A stretch of DNA of 64,000 nucleotides from Cryobacterium roopkundense (GCF_014200405.1 NZ_JACHBQ010000001.1:2790001-2854000), one strand, 5' to 3'; numbered from the stretch's first letter, positions 10,823-19,183 are shown. The notes: a model not told the origin generated them from the sequence alone. Numbers and translations: made by a program.

Positions 10823-11469
10823 GCCGAACGAAGTCCGGCTGCGGTCGCGTGCGACCGAAGCGCGCCCGCGCCGATCTCGGCCCACGGGAACGGCTCGCTG
10901 CGACGCCCCTCGGCGTCTTCGAGAGTGCCCTCGTAACTCAGGTCATGGTCGGGGTCGCCGCTCACCTCGACCACGAGCGCGCCGCCGGAGGCAAGCAGCG
11001 CGGCGCAACGCTCCATCATCGCGCGGGGGTCGCCGCCGATTCCGATATTGCCGTCCACGAGCAGCAGGGTCTCCCATTCGCCCTCGAGCGGCATCGACGC
11101 GAAGACCGAACGGTTGAGCACGGTCAGGCCGGCCGCAACGGCGATGCGCACGGCGGTCGCGGACACGTCGACACCCACAGCGGCGAGCCCGAGGCTCATT
11201 GCTGCGCGCACCATTCGCCCGGGGCCGCAGCCGATGTCGAGCACCGGTCCGCTCGCGCCCACGAGCAGGGACAGATCGGTGGCATCCGCGTCGGCGCTCC
11301 AGCGGGCGGCATTCATCGGAGAGGAGCCGGAGCCCTCCTCTGAGCGGATGCCGTGCAGGTAGAGCACATTCGAAGCGCCGAGAAGCGCCGTGGCGTAGGG
11401 CTCGGCTCCGCCGGCGCCGAAGGTGGCGGGCGCGAGCGGCTGGTATTCACGAGCGGACGTGAGCGTCAT
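10771..11469 (-). CDS. class I SAM-dependent methyltransferase
   Basis: A 232-residue methyltransferase with SAM-binding motif I VLDIGCGPGR and the following acidic residue in AVGVDVSATAV. It is the last gene of a three-gene minus-strand operon, overlapping the upstream gene by 4 bp (ATGA). The operon-plus-oxidoreductase arrangement is recurrent in Actinobacteria in my recollection, but the substrate is not established. The 52-bp overlap with the convergent membrane protein is unusually long for unrelated genes. Confidence 0.85.
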   Translation of the reverse strand: MTLTSAREYQPLAPATFGAGGAEPYATALLGASNVLYLHGIRSEEGSGSSPMNAARWSADADATDLSLLVGASGPVLDIGCGPGRMVRAAMSLGLAAVGVDVSATAVRIAVAAGLTVLNRSVFASMPLEGEWETLLLVDGNIGIGGDPRAMMERCAALLASGGALVVEVSGDPDHDLSYEGTLEDAEGRRSEPFPWAEIGAGALRSHATAAGLRSAQEWRVSGRSFVRFVRE

Positions 11470-12140
11470 GAGCGGGGTCCCTTCGGAACGGCGGAGTGTG
11501 TGGCGAGCTCGGCGGCGAGCTGGGCGGCAAGCGTCATGGCGAACAGGCCATGCGGAGCCTCGGCCGCAACGCGGTGGGCGTCGTCGATCGTGTCCACATC
11601 AACGAGGGGAGGCAGTGTGCGCACGGTGAGGCCGGCATCCGTCAGTCGGGCGAGTTGCACGGCGCCGGTGTCGTCCTGGCTCATCGGCACGCCGCGAATG
11701 AGGTCGCCGCGTGGGGTACGCATGGCCAGCGCCCAGAAGCCGCCGTCTTCGGCGAGGCCGAGCCAGGCATCCACTGGGGAAGCCCCGTCGGCGTCGTCCT
11801 CCGCGAAGACGGGGGCGAGCAGCGCGGCGGTCACCTGCGGGGTGTCCATGCCGATGAGCACTGTGGGTTCGGTGAAGCTGTCGAAGATGGCGCCGAGTCG
11901 TTCGTCGAGGCCGCCGCCCACCTGCGGCAGGATTTCCCAGCCCACGGCCGCGGGGGGCGGAACGACACCGTCATAGGCGAGAACCCGGCGGGTGGCGGGC
12001 AGGTGCATGACGGCACGCAGCGTGTCGTGGAGGCTGGCCGCGGCAAGCTCAGCGGCCTGTTCGAGGCTCAGCGGCGGGTGCAGCCGGGTCTTCACCCGGC
12101 CAGGCAGGCATTCCTTGGCGATAACCACAAGAATTGTCAT
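11466..12140 (-). CDS. DUF2064 / TIGR04282-type nucleotidyl- or glycosyltransferase
   Basis: This 224-residue protein of the DUF2064 family (CofC/GT-A-like fold) has MTILVVIAKECLPGRVKTRL with the KxRL element at the N-terminus. IGMDTPQVTA lies in the middle, corresponding to the family's DTP motif, and EDGGFWALAM follows. Some members are annotated as arsenosugar biosynthesis transferases, but no arsenic gene is present here. It overlaps the upstream glycosyltransferase by 1 bp and the downstream methyltransferase by 4 bp, so all three should be translated together. Confidence 0.8.
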   Translation of the reverse strand: MTILVVIAKECLPGRVKTRLHPPLSLEQAAELAAASLHDTLRAVMHLPATRRVLAYDGVVPPPAAVGWEILPQVGGGLDERLGAIFDSFTEPTVLIGMDTPQVTAALLAPVFAEDDADGASPVDAWLGLAEDGGFWALAMRTPRGDLIRGVPMSQDDTGAVQLARLTDAGLTVRTLPPLVDVDTIDDAHRVAAEAPHGLFAMTLAAQLAAELATHSAVPKGPRS

Positions 12141-12805
12141 CAGCGCACCTCTCGCAGCAGTTTCGACATGTCGTGAATGGCGGTGATGGTGCCACGGATG
12201 GTGCCGGTCACCTTACTGCGACCGACGCGGGGAGAGTAGGGGGTGTCGACCTCGCGGATGCGCCAGTCGGCATCGGCCGCGCGCAGGAACATCTCCAGCG
12301 GATAACCGCTGCGTCGGTCCTGGAGGTCGAGGGAAAGCAGCGCCTCGCGCCGCGCGGCCCGCATGGGGCCCAAATCATGAATGCTCACACCTGTTGTTCG
12401 GCGCAGTCGCCAAGAAAGAGTGGTATTTGCTATTCGCGCATGCAGGGGCCACGATCCGGCGGTCGTGGGTCGGCGGCGTCCGAGCATCAAATCGTCGGTT
12501 CCGGCCTCGACCGGATCGACGAGAAGCGGAAGAAACCGCGGATCCATCGAGGCGTCGGCGTCGCAGAACGCCGTGATGGGGGCGGTCGAGGCCAGCAGCC
12601 CTGCGTGCGCCGCGGCACCAAACCCTCGCCGCGCTTCGTGCACCACTAGTGCACCGTGCGCCAGAGCTACCTCTGCGGATCCGTCGGTCGACCCATTGTC
12701 GACCACGATCGCCCGATAGCCCTCCGGCAGCCGGGACAGCACCCACGGCAGCGCGCCTGCCTCGTTCAGGCACGGAAACACAACATCTACCCGCGTCTGA
12801 GTCAT
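12140..12805 (-). CDS. family 2 glycosyltransferase
   Basis: A 221-residue GT2 enzyme: VDVVFPCLNEAGALPWVL at the N-terminus, VDNGSTDGS for nucleotide-sugar binding, and the DAD element in AFCDADASMD. There is no membrane domain. It is first gene of the operon with DUF2064 and the methyltransferase, and is divergent from the response regulator. The products of the three genes probably act in sequence on one small molecule or lipid, but this is inference. Confidence 0.85.
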   Translation of the reverse strand: MTQTRVDVVFPCLNEAGALPWVLSRLPEGYRAIVVDNGSTDGSAEVALAHGALVVHEARRGFGAAAHAGLLASTAPITAFCDADASMDPRFLPLLVDPVEAGTDDLMLGRRRPTTAGSWPLHARIANTTLSWRLRRTTGVSIHDLGPMRAARREALLSLDLQDRRSGYPLEMFLRAADADWRIREVDTPYSPRVGRSKVTGTIRGTITAIHDMSKLLREVR

Positions 12806-12908
12806 AGACCGACTGTAGGCGGGCAAATATGTTGAAAGCCTGCCAGACACGTTACGGGTCGCTGAAAGTTCACAAGCGGCGCGCGGAACACTCACATATC
12901 CTGAGAAG

Positions 12909-13700
12909 GTGGCACCTTCCCAATACTTCGCAACACCGCGCGCCGACGCGCTGGCCGGCCGGCGAATCCTCGTGATCGACGACGACCAGATGGTCTCCGA
13001 GGTCGTGTGCCGATATCTGCTCGCGGCCGACTTCGTGGTGGACCAGGCCCCCGACGGCCTCAGCGGCCTGCGGCAGGCCGAGGCGGAACGGCCCGACCTC
13101 GTGATCCTCGACCGTATGCTGCCCCACATCGACGGTCTCGAGGTGTGCCGCCGCATTCGGGCCAACTGGGCCGTGCCCATCATCATGCTGACCGCCCTCG
13201 GCGAAGAGGAAGACCGCATCGAGGGGCTCGAAGCGGGGGCCGACGACTACCTCACGAAACCGTTCTCTCCGCGCGAGCTGGTCTTGCGGGTGCAGTCTGT
13301 GTTGCGCCGGAGCGGCGTCGAGCACATCCCCGAGGGTGTCATCGCTGCGGGTGAGTTTTCGCTCGATCTGTCCGCACACGAGGTGCGGTTGCGCGGGGTG
13401 CCGCTCGTGCTCACCGCACGGGAATTCGATCTGCTCGCCTACCTCATCTGGCGACCGTCGAAGGTGCTCAGCCGCGAAGACCTGATGCGTTCGGTGTGGG
13501 GCTGGGAGTTCGGCGACCTCTCCACAGTGACGGTGCACGTGCGACGTCTGCGCGAGAAGATCGAGGCCGACCCGGCGCATCCGTTGCTGCTGAACACGGT
13601 CTGGGGCGTCGGCTACCGTTTCGACCCCGTGTTGCTGGGTCACCAGGACCTGGATACGGCTCCGACCGCCCCCGCGGCTCCGACCGGCGCTACCGCGTGA
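12909..13700 (+). CDS. OmpR-family response regulator
   Basis: This is a 263-residue response regulator. The receiver domain has the acidic pocket D24-D26, phospho-acceptor D68 (LVILDRMLP) and K117 (DDYLTKPFS). The OmpR/PhoB winged-helix domain occupies about residues 145-245 ([39 protein letters not shown]). The only available start is GTG at 12909. No spaced ribosome-binding site precedes it, and a TATCCT hexamer ends 6 nt upstream, so the mRNA may be leaderless. It is coupled to the kinase gene by a GTGA overlap. Confidence 0.9.
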   Translation: MAPSQYFATPRADALAGRRILVIDDDQMVSEVVCRYLLAADFVVDQAPDGLSGLRQAEAERPDLVILDRMLPHIDGLEVCRRIRANWAVPIIMLTALGEEEDRIEGLEAGADDYLTKPFSPRELVLRVQSVLRRSGVEHIPEGVIAAGEFSLDLSAHEVRLRGVPLVLTAREFDLLAYLIWRPSKVLSREDLMRSVWGWEFGDLSTVTVHVRRLREKIEADPAHPLLLNTVWGVGYRFDPVLLGHQDLDTAPTAPAAPTGATA

Positions 13701-14659
13701 CACCCGCCGGATTGGCCGCCGTGGCCACCGCGGCACTGCTCTGCTCGATTGTGTTGGGCGGGCTGGCGCTTGTCGCGATCGTGGTGGCCGCGCGCAGCAT
13801 CCGTTCGGCACGTGCGGCGCCCCCAGCGGATGCGGCGGCTCCGGTGCAGCCAGAGTTCGCGTCACCCTCGCAGCTGGCCGAGCGAAACACCCAGCTGGCC
13901 GAAACGGCCGCCCGGCTCGCCGCGGCGCACCTGCTCGAGACCCGCATTGAGGCGAGCCGTCGGGAGCTCGTGGCGTGGATCTCCCACGACCTGCGCACGC
14001 CGCTGGCCGGTATTCGCGCCATGGCCGAGGCACTCGAAGACGGTATGGCGCCCGACCCCGAGCGCTATTACGCGCAGATTCGCGGGCAGGTCGACCAGCT
14101 CACCGGCATGGTGGATGACCTGTTCGAGCTGTCGCGCATCCACGCGGGCACACTGCGTCTCTCGCTCGAGTGCGTGTCGCTCTACGACCTGATCAGTGAC
14201 ACGGTGGCCGAACTCGCGCCGGTGGCCACGCACAAGAGGCTGGACCTGAGATTTGAGGGTGAGAGCGGCCTGTCAATTCTGGCCGATCCGCGCGAGCTGT
14301 CGCGGGCGGTGGGCAACCTCGTGATGAACGCCATCCAGCACGCGCCGCCCGGCAGCCCGATCGTGGTGTCGGCGACGCGGCACGACGACGGGCGGGCCTC
14401 GATCGCCGTGCAGGACGCCGCCGGCGGTATCGCGGAGCAGGACCTGGCGCGGGTGTTCGAGGCCGGCTGGCGGGCAAGTGAGCCGCGCACCCCGGCCGCT
14501 CCCGGTACGCCGGCCGGTGGTGGCGGGCTCGGACTCGCCATCGTGCAGGGGATCGTGCAGGCGCATCGCGGCGAAGTTGTGGTGCGCAATGTGCCCGGCG
14601 GCTGCCGGTTCGAGGTACTGCTGCCGCCGGCCGAGAACGCGGCACGCGTTCCGGTCTGA
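13697..14659 (+). CDS. sensor histidine kinase
   Basis: A 320-residue kinase. It has one N-terminal membrane helix ([24 protein letters not shown]), a short coiled segment, the dimerisation/phospho-acceptor box [11 protein letters not shown] with H97, an N box in [11 protein letters not shown], and a G2 box [12 protein letters not shown]. It lacks a second membrane helix and an extracellular sensor domain, so it probably senses inside the cell or membrane. The GTG start overlaps the regulator stop by 4 bp. It may control the divergent glycosyltransferase operon, but this is inferred from position only. Confidence 0.9.
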   Translation: MTPAGLAAVATAALLCSIVLGGLALVAIVVAARSIRSARAAPPADAAAPVQPEFASPSQLAERNTQLAETAARLAAAHLLETRIEASRRELVAWISHDLRTPLAGIRAMAEALEDGMAPDPERYYAQIRGQVDQLTGMVDDLFELSRIHAGTLRLSLECVSLYDLISDTVAELAPVATHKRLDLRFEGESGLSILADPRELSRAVGNLVMNAIQHAPPGSPIVVSATRHDDGRASIAVQDAAGGIAEQDLARVFEAGWRASEPRTPAAPGTPAGGGGLGLAIVQGIVQAHRGEVVVRNVPGGCRFEVLLPPAENAARVPV

Positions 14660-14693
14660 CCCGCGCCGCGCAAGGACGGCGTAGGGTCTCGTC

Positions 14694-15392
14694 ATGGACA
14701 TAATCCTCGTACCCGGATTCTGGTTGGACGCTTCCTCGTGGTCGCAGGTCACCCCCTCGCTCGTCCAGGCCGGGCATCGCGTGCATCCGCTCACGCTGCC
14801 AGGGCTTGAAGCGCTCGACGCACCGCGAGCCGGCATCGGCCTGCGTGAACACATCGATGCTGTCGTGGCCACAGTCGATGCCCTCGACGGTGACGTCGTG
14901 CTGGTGGGGCACTCCGGCGGAGGCGCCATTATTCATGGGGTCGTCGATGCGCGCCCCGAGCGGGTCGCGCGCGCGGTCTACGTGGACAGTGGCCCGGTCG
15001 GCGACGGCGGCGTCATCAACGACGAGCTTCCCGCGGTGGGAGACGATGTGCCGCTTCCCCCGTGGGACGACTTCGACGACGCCGATCTCACCGACCTCAC
15101 CGAGGAGTTGCGGGCCGATTTTCGTGCTCGCGCCATTCCGCAGCCGCGCGGTGTGGCCTACGACAAGCAGACGCTCGGCAATGTGCGCCGGTTCGATGTG
15201 CCGGTCACGGTGATCGCGTGTGAGTTTCCCACGGCGGCCCTGATCGGCTGGGTGCAGTCCGGCGACCCGCACGTGGCCGAGCTCGCGGACATCACCGATG
15301 TAGAGTACGTTGACCTGCCCACGGGGCACTGGCCACAGTTCACCAAGCCGGTCGAGCTCGGTGCCGCCATCCTGGCCGCAGTCGACCGCTGA
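14694..15392 (+). CDS. alpha/beta-fold hydrolase
   Basis: This is a 232-residue hydrolase. The N-terminal ILVPGFWLDASSW forms the oxyanion region and the nucleophile elbow is VGHSGGG with Ser74. The likely catalytic His is in LPTGHWPQF (about residue 214). There is no signal peptide. It stands alone, 34 bp after the kinase, and runs convergent to the epimerase. Its substrate cannot be told. Confidence 0.85.
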   Translation: MDIILVPGFWLDASSWSQVTPSLVQAGHRVHPLTLPGLEALDAPRAGIGLREHIDAVVATVDALDGDVVLVGHSGGGAIIHGVVDARPERVARAVYVDSGPVGDGGVINDELPAVGDDVPLPPWDDFDDADLTDLTEELRADFRARAIPQPRGVAYDKQTLGNVRRFDVPVTVIACEFPTAALIGWVQSGDPHVAELADITDVEYVDLPTGHWPQFTKPVELGAAILAAVDR

Positions 15393-15418
15393 CCCGCGGC
15401 GTTACCGGTGCACCGGGG

Positions 15419-16486
15419 CTAACGGTGCACCGCGGCCCGGAGCGGGGCCGTGGCGAACTCACGCATGCCCTCTTCGAAGGTGACGGCCGGCATCCACTGC
15501 AATTCCGAGCGGATGCGTTCCGATGACGCGGTAATGTGCCGCACGTCGCCGAGGCGGTACTCCCCGGTGATCACAGGCGCGGGGCCGTGCGCGGCGGCGC
15601 TGAGCGCCTCGGCCATTTCGCCGATCGTGTGCACCGTGCCGCTGCCCACGTTGAAGGCGCGGAAGAACTGCTCGGCGGCCGTCTCGGTGAAGTCGATGGC
15701 AGCGAGGTTGGCGGACGCCACGTCGTGCACGTGCACGAAGTCCCGGCGCTGGGCGCCGTCTTCGAACACTGTTGGGGCTTCACCTCGCTCCAGGGCGGAT
15801 CGGAACAGGGAGGCGACGCCCGCGTAAGGCGTGTTCTGCGGCATTCCGGGCCCGTAGACGTTGTGGTACCGCAGGGCGATGGCTCGGCCACCGGTGGAAC
15901 GGGCCCAGGCCGTGGTGAGGTATTCCTGGCCGAGCTTGGTACTCGCGTACACGTTACGGGGGTCGAGGGGGTCGTCCTCGGAGATAAGGGCGGGATGCAG
16001 GCGGTCACCGGTGACCTCGTCGACGGGGTCGAAGCGGCCGTCGTCGAGGTCGACGGTGCGTCGCGGACCCGGGCGGGCGTGGCCGTGACGGCCCACGTAG
16101 CTGCCCTCGCCGTAGACGACCATCGAGGAGGCGAGCACGAGGCGGTCGGTGCCGGCGCGGGCCATCGCCGCGAGCAGCACGGCCGTGCCCACCTCGTTGC
16201 TCGTGACGTAGTCGGGGGCGTCGGCGAAGTTTACGCCGAGCCCTACCTTGGCGGCCTGGTGGCAGACCACATCGACGCCCAGAAGGGCGGCGTCCACGTC
16301 GGCGGGCACGGTTACGTCGCCGTGGATGAAATGTACTCGGGGGTCGATCACGGGCGGGGCGCCGTGCACGTCGGAGCGCAGGGAGTCGAGAACACGCACC
16401 CGCCAGCCGCGTTCGAGGGCCTGCTCCACGATGGCGCCGCCGATGAAGCCGGCTCCTCCGGTGACGAGCAGGTGCGGCGTTGTCAT
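15419..16486 (-). CDS. NAD-dependent epimerase/dehydratase
   Basis: This 355-residue extended SDR enzyme has the Rossmann motif TGGAGFIG (residues 9-16), the Ser-containing LASSMVVYGEG, the catalytic YASTK and the sugar-binding RYHNVYGPGMPQN. These are features of UDP/GDP-sugar epimerases, but the exact sugar is unknown. The start overlaps the end of the MTA phosphorylase gene by 4 bp, so the two are translationally coupled, an odd metabolic pairing. Confidence 0.85.
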   Translation of the reverse strand: MTTPHLLVTGGAGFIGGAIVEQALERGWRVRVLDSLRSDVHGAPPVIDPRVHFIHGDVTVPADVDAALLGVDVVCHQAAKVGLGVNFADAPDYVTSNEVGTAVLLAAMARAGTDRLVLASSMVVYGEGSYVGRHGHARPGPRRTVDLDDGRFDPVDEVTGDRLHPALISEDDPLDPRNVYASTKLGQEYLTTAWARSTGGRAIALRYHNVYGPGMPQNTPYAGVASLFRSALERGEAPTVFEDGAQRRDFVHVHDVASANLAAIDFTETAAEQFFRAFNVGSGTVHTIGEMAEALSAAAHGPAPVITGEYRLGDVRHITASSERIRSELQWMPAVTFEEGMREFATAPLRAAVHR

Positions 16487-17421
16487 TCGACGCTCGAGGC
16501 GTCGGAGAGAGCGGATGTCGCGGCACCGGTACCGGCCGGCGGCGCCGCGGCGGCACTGTGACTGGCGGTTCGCGTGCGGGGCGTGCGCTCGAGCGCGATG
16601 CGCACCTCGGCGGCGGCCACGAGCTCGCGTGGCGCGTAGTCCTCCGGGAGTCCGCGCAGAATGCCGTCGATCGCGGCGAGGATGCGCGGCTGGGCCTCCC
16701 GCAGTCGCTTGAAAACGAGCGAGGCCGAAACCGTGTCCTCGGTTTCGAGCGGGGACAGTCCGGCATCCGCATCGGTGACGAACGACAGGTTGACCGTGCC
16801 CATGTTCAGTTCGGCGGCGAGCACGACCTCCGGGTACTGGGTCATGTTCACGATGTGGGCGCCCATGGAGCGAAACCAGGTGGATTCGGCACGGGTGGAG
16901 AAGCGCGGGCCCTGAATGACGACGACGGTTCCGGTGGGCGCGAAGTTTTCGCCGAGGGCCTCGAGAGACGCGATGGCCGCTGCGCGCAGCACCGGGTCGA
17001 ACGGGTCGGCGGCGGCGAGGTGCTGCACGGATCCCTGATCAAAGAAGGTGTCAGGGCGGCCGGTGGTGCGGTCGATGAACTGGTCCGTGACCACGAGCAT
17101 GCCCGTCGGGTAGTCCGGGCTGACGCCGCCTACCGCGGCCGAGGAGATGATGGCCTTCACGCCGAGGGAGGCGAGAGCCCAAATGTTGGCGCGGTAGTTG
17201 ATGAGGTGCGGCGCCTCACTGTGCCCGGTGCCGTGGCGGGGCAGGAAGGCGACCTGCCGGCCGGCGCGCTCACCCACGGTGACCTGCGCGTGTCCGTAGG
17301 GTGTGTCGATCTCGAGAGTGGTCGATTCGCCCGGCTCAAAGAGCTCGTAGAGGCCGGAGCCGCCGATGACGGCGATCTGCGCCGTTGCGCTCAGGTCGGT
17401 CGCGCTGGTGTTGGTGGTCAC
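16483..17421 (-). CDS. mtnP: S-methyl-5'-thioadenosine phosphorylase (purine nucleoside phosphorylase family)
   Basis: A 312-residue enzyme that phosphorolyses methylthioadenosine from polyamine or SAM metabolism to adenine and methylthioribose-1-phosphate. Family marks are IAVIGGSGLYEL, FLPRHGTGH, the NYRANIWAL motif, VVVIQGPRFSTRAES and MTQYPEVVLAAEL. The loop FVTDADAG resembles mycobacterial Rv0535-type members, so some 6-oxopurine activity cannot be excluded. The last 40 residues are Ala/Ser/Thr-rich and look like a dispensable tail. Confidence 0.9.
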   Translation of the reverse strand: MTTNTSATDLSATAQIAVIGGSGLYELFEPGESTTLEIDTPYGHAQVTVGERAGRQVAFLPRHGTGHSEAPHLINYRANIWALASLGVKAIISSAAVGGVSPDYPTGMLVVTDQFIDRTTGRPDTFFDQGSVQHLAAADPFDPVLRAAAIASLEALGENFAPTGTVVVIQGPRFSTRAESTWFRSMGAHIVNMTQYPEVVLAAELNMGTVNLSFVTDADAGLSPLETEDTVSASLVFKRLREAQPRILAAIDGILRGLPEDYAPRELVAAAEVRIALERTPRTRTASHSAAAAPPAGTGAATSALSDASSVE

Positions 17422-17477
17422 GGATGGCTCCCAATATTCATGATCAAGTCGAACAATTCTTTCACGCTCCCGTTCCC

Positions 17478-17647
17478 CTGGTCGAGGAACGCCGTCTACG
17501 GCGTGTCTCGAGCTGAGGAGGCGCTTCGCGCCATCGTGGGATGCGGAATGCGTCGCGGTTTTCCCCTTTCCGCTGGTCGAGGAACGCCGTCTGCGGCGTG
17601 TCTCGAGACCGGGTGAGCCGAGTCTGAGAGTCGGCCTGCGCGGTCTC
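17478..17647. repeat. palindromic intergenic repeat (copy 2, left part)
   Basis: Two tandem copies of CTGGTCGAGGAACGCCGTCT followed by GGCGTGTCTCGAG occur near 17479 and 17573. The second is followed by a spacer and GCGCGGTCTC, which ends exactly where the IS110 element starts. The missing half (GAGACGCTCG to CCTCGACCAGCG) continues at 19102-19132, so the insertion split a member of the dispersed family. Confidence 0.75.
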
Positions 17648-17653
17648 TGTAAT
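17648..17653 (+). promoter_or_regulatory. -10 half of the IS110 circle-junction promoter
   Basis: TGTAAT is the first hexamer of the element. When the two ends are joined through one TC core, it lies 17 bp after TTGACA at the right end (19079-19084). Confidence 0.65.
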
Positions 17654-17659
17654 GGTTAT

Positions 17660-17880
17660 AGCTGGTCTGGTTATCAGCTGGCAGGCTGGTCTTGATTCGT
17701 GTGGGTTGCGTGACTCTTTTGGTCTCTGACCCTCTTCACGGAGGTGTCTTCGTCTCGACATGTCCGCTCCACGCATCGAATCGAGGCCGGCCTGTGACCC
17801 TCAGAGTGACTTGATTAGAAGCCTGTCCGTACCCCCGACAGGGTCGTGACTCATTACAGAGATGTTCTCCGAGGAACCCC
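17660..17880 (+). ncRNA. IS110 bridge RNA (candidate)
   Basis: This non-coding left-end region folds into two loops in the order known for IS621 bridge RNA. Target loop: a closing stem TGCGTG/CACGCA (17707-17712 with 17770-17775), left target guide GGTCTC (17721-17726), an inner hairpin GACCCTC/GAGGTGTC, and right target guide CGTCTCGA (17751-17758). Donor loop: a closing stem near 17799-17806 with 17867-17874, left donor guide TAGAAGC (17816-17822), hairpin CTGTC/GACAG, and right donor guide CATTACAGA (17852-17860). The guides match the flanks or element ends with the expected polarity. RNA ends are approximate. Confidence 0.8.
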
Positions 17881-17917
17881 AGACCGGCACGACATAACAC
17901 CCATCGAAGGAGTTATC

Positions 17918-18964
17918 GTGACCATGGTCTCACAGCAGTTCAGTTATGTCATCGGGGTGGATACCCATGCCAAAACGCACACGCTGGTCGCCCTCGACCA
18001 TCTGGGCGGCAAACACGGCACCGCGCAAACATTCCCGACAACTCCGCCCGGACTCAAACGGGCTCAGGCGTGGATCGAACGCGAAACAACGGGGCCGGTT
18101 TTGGTGGCCATGGAGGGCACCGGGTCCTACGGAGCCCAGTTCTGCGACCTCCTGACGGCCGCCGGCGTGCGCGTCACCGAAACCAGGCCGCCCAAGCGCG
18201 GCGTTCGCCGGGCCGGCAAAACCGACCCCATCGACGCCGAGCACGCCGCCCGCTACGCCCTCGCCCTGCCAATGGAGCACCTCATCACGCCCCGCAACCA
18301 CGCTGGGCACCACGCAGCCTTGACGGTGCTACTGACCGCGCGCGCCGCCCTCAAGAAGGCCCACAGCGCCTCCAACAACCGCCTCACAGCGCTGCTGCGC
18401 GGGTACGGTTTCGGCCTGGACGTTCGCCTGGCCCTCACCGCCGAGCAAGTCAAAGTCGTCGCAGCCTGGCGCGCCCATCGAAACGATGACGTCGGCATGG
18501 TCACCATCCGCGCCGAGGCTGCCCGCGAAGCGCGAGAGATCCTCAGCCGTCAAGCCGAGCTCACGGCGAACGAGAAGGGCCTCCTCAAGCACGTGAAAGC
18601 CCTCGCCCCCTACCTGCTGCTTGAGCACGGCGTCGGCGCGATCGTCGCCGCGCAGCTGATCGTGTCGTGGTCGCACCAGGGACGCATCCGCTCCGAGGCC
18701 GCGTTCGCCCGCTTCGCGGGCATCGCGCCCATCCCCGCGTCATCGGGCAACACCATCCGCTACCGTCTGCACCGCGGCGGCGACCGGGCGCTCAACACCG
18801 CCATCTGGGTCACCACGTTCTACCGCTACCACCACGACCCGGCGACCGCCGCCTACGTCGAGAAACGGACGAAGGAAGGCAAGACACCCAAGGAGATCCA
18901 ACGCGTCCTGAAACGCTACATCGCCCGGCACCTGTTCCGCGTCCTCGATAACCACACCATCTAA
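17918..18964 (+). CDS. IS110-family transposase (bridge-RNA-guided recombinase)
   Basis: A 348-residue recombinase. The N-terminal RuvC-like DEDD domain has VIGVDTHAKTH, VAMEGTGSYG and KTDPIDAEHAA with the acidic residues. The C-terminal Tnp_20 domain has GIAPIPASSGNTIRYR, whose Ser is the likely nucleophile, followed by LHRGGDRALNTAIW. AAGGAG (17907-17912) precedes a GTG start by 5 nt; an ATG at 17924 is an alternative, 11 nt away. Length and both domains are complete, so it should be active. Confidence 0.93.
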   Translation: MTMVSQQFSYVIGVDTHAKTHTLVALDHLGGKHGTAQTFPTTPPGLKRAQAWIERETTGPVLVAMEGTGSYGAQFCDLLTAAGVRVTETRPPKRGVRRAGKTDPIDAEHAARYALALPMEHLITPRNHAGHHAALTVLLTARAALKKAHSASNNRLTALLRGYGFGLDVRLALTAEQVKVVAAWRAHRNDDVGMVTIRAEAAREAREILSRQAELTANEKGLLKHVKALAPYLLLEHGVGAIVAAQLIVSWSHQGRIRSEAAFARFAGIAPIPASSGNTIRYRLHRGGDRALNTAIWVTTFYRYHHDPATAAYVEKRTKEGKTPKEIQRVLKRYIARHLFRVLDNHTI

Positions 18965-19078
18965 AACGTCACCACCGCCCAGCGGACAGGCCATCTTCGA
19001 CGGCCCGCCCGCCACCCTCACGCGCCCAAAAACACGCCACACGACTCACAAAACATCATCAAAAAAGACCTCAACAGC

Positions 19079-19084
19079 TTGACA
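19079..19084 (+). promoter_or_regulatory. -35 half of the IS110 circle-junction promoter
   Basis: TTGACA lies 15 bp before the right core TC. Together with the core this gives a 17-bp spacer to TGTAAT of the left end in the circular form. It has no -10 partner in the integrated state. Confidence 0.65.
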
Positions 19085-19099
19085 ACTCCCATAGAAGCG

Positions 19100-19135
19100 T
19101 CGAGACGCTCGTGCCTCGCTCCTCGACCAGCGGGC
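19100..19135. repeat. palindromic intergenic repeat (copy 2, right part)
   Basis: TCGAGACGCTCGTGCCTCGC and then TCCTCGACCAGCGGGC continue the repeat cut by the IS110 element. The sequence parallels 31630-31665. Confidence 0.75.
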
Positions 19136-19183
19136 TTCGTAGACCCCGTGGGCCAACCCTGCAACGCTGCACCGGGCACACTT

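Larger units (their letters stand above)
17646..19101 (+). mobile_element. IS110-family insertion sequence
   Basis: The element spans the bases between two TC dinucleotides (17646-17647 and 19100-19101), with the transposase inside and 270 nt of non-coding left end. There are no terminal inverted repeats, as expected for IS110. Boundaries are supported in three ways: the palindromic host repeat is interrupted exactly here, the guide segments of the left-end RNA match both flanks and both ends, and joining the ends creates a 17-bp-spaced promoter. Native length is about 1,454 bp with one core copy. It appears intact. Confidence 0.88.
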
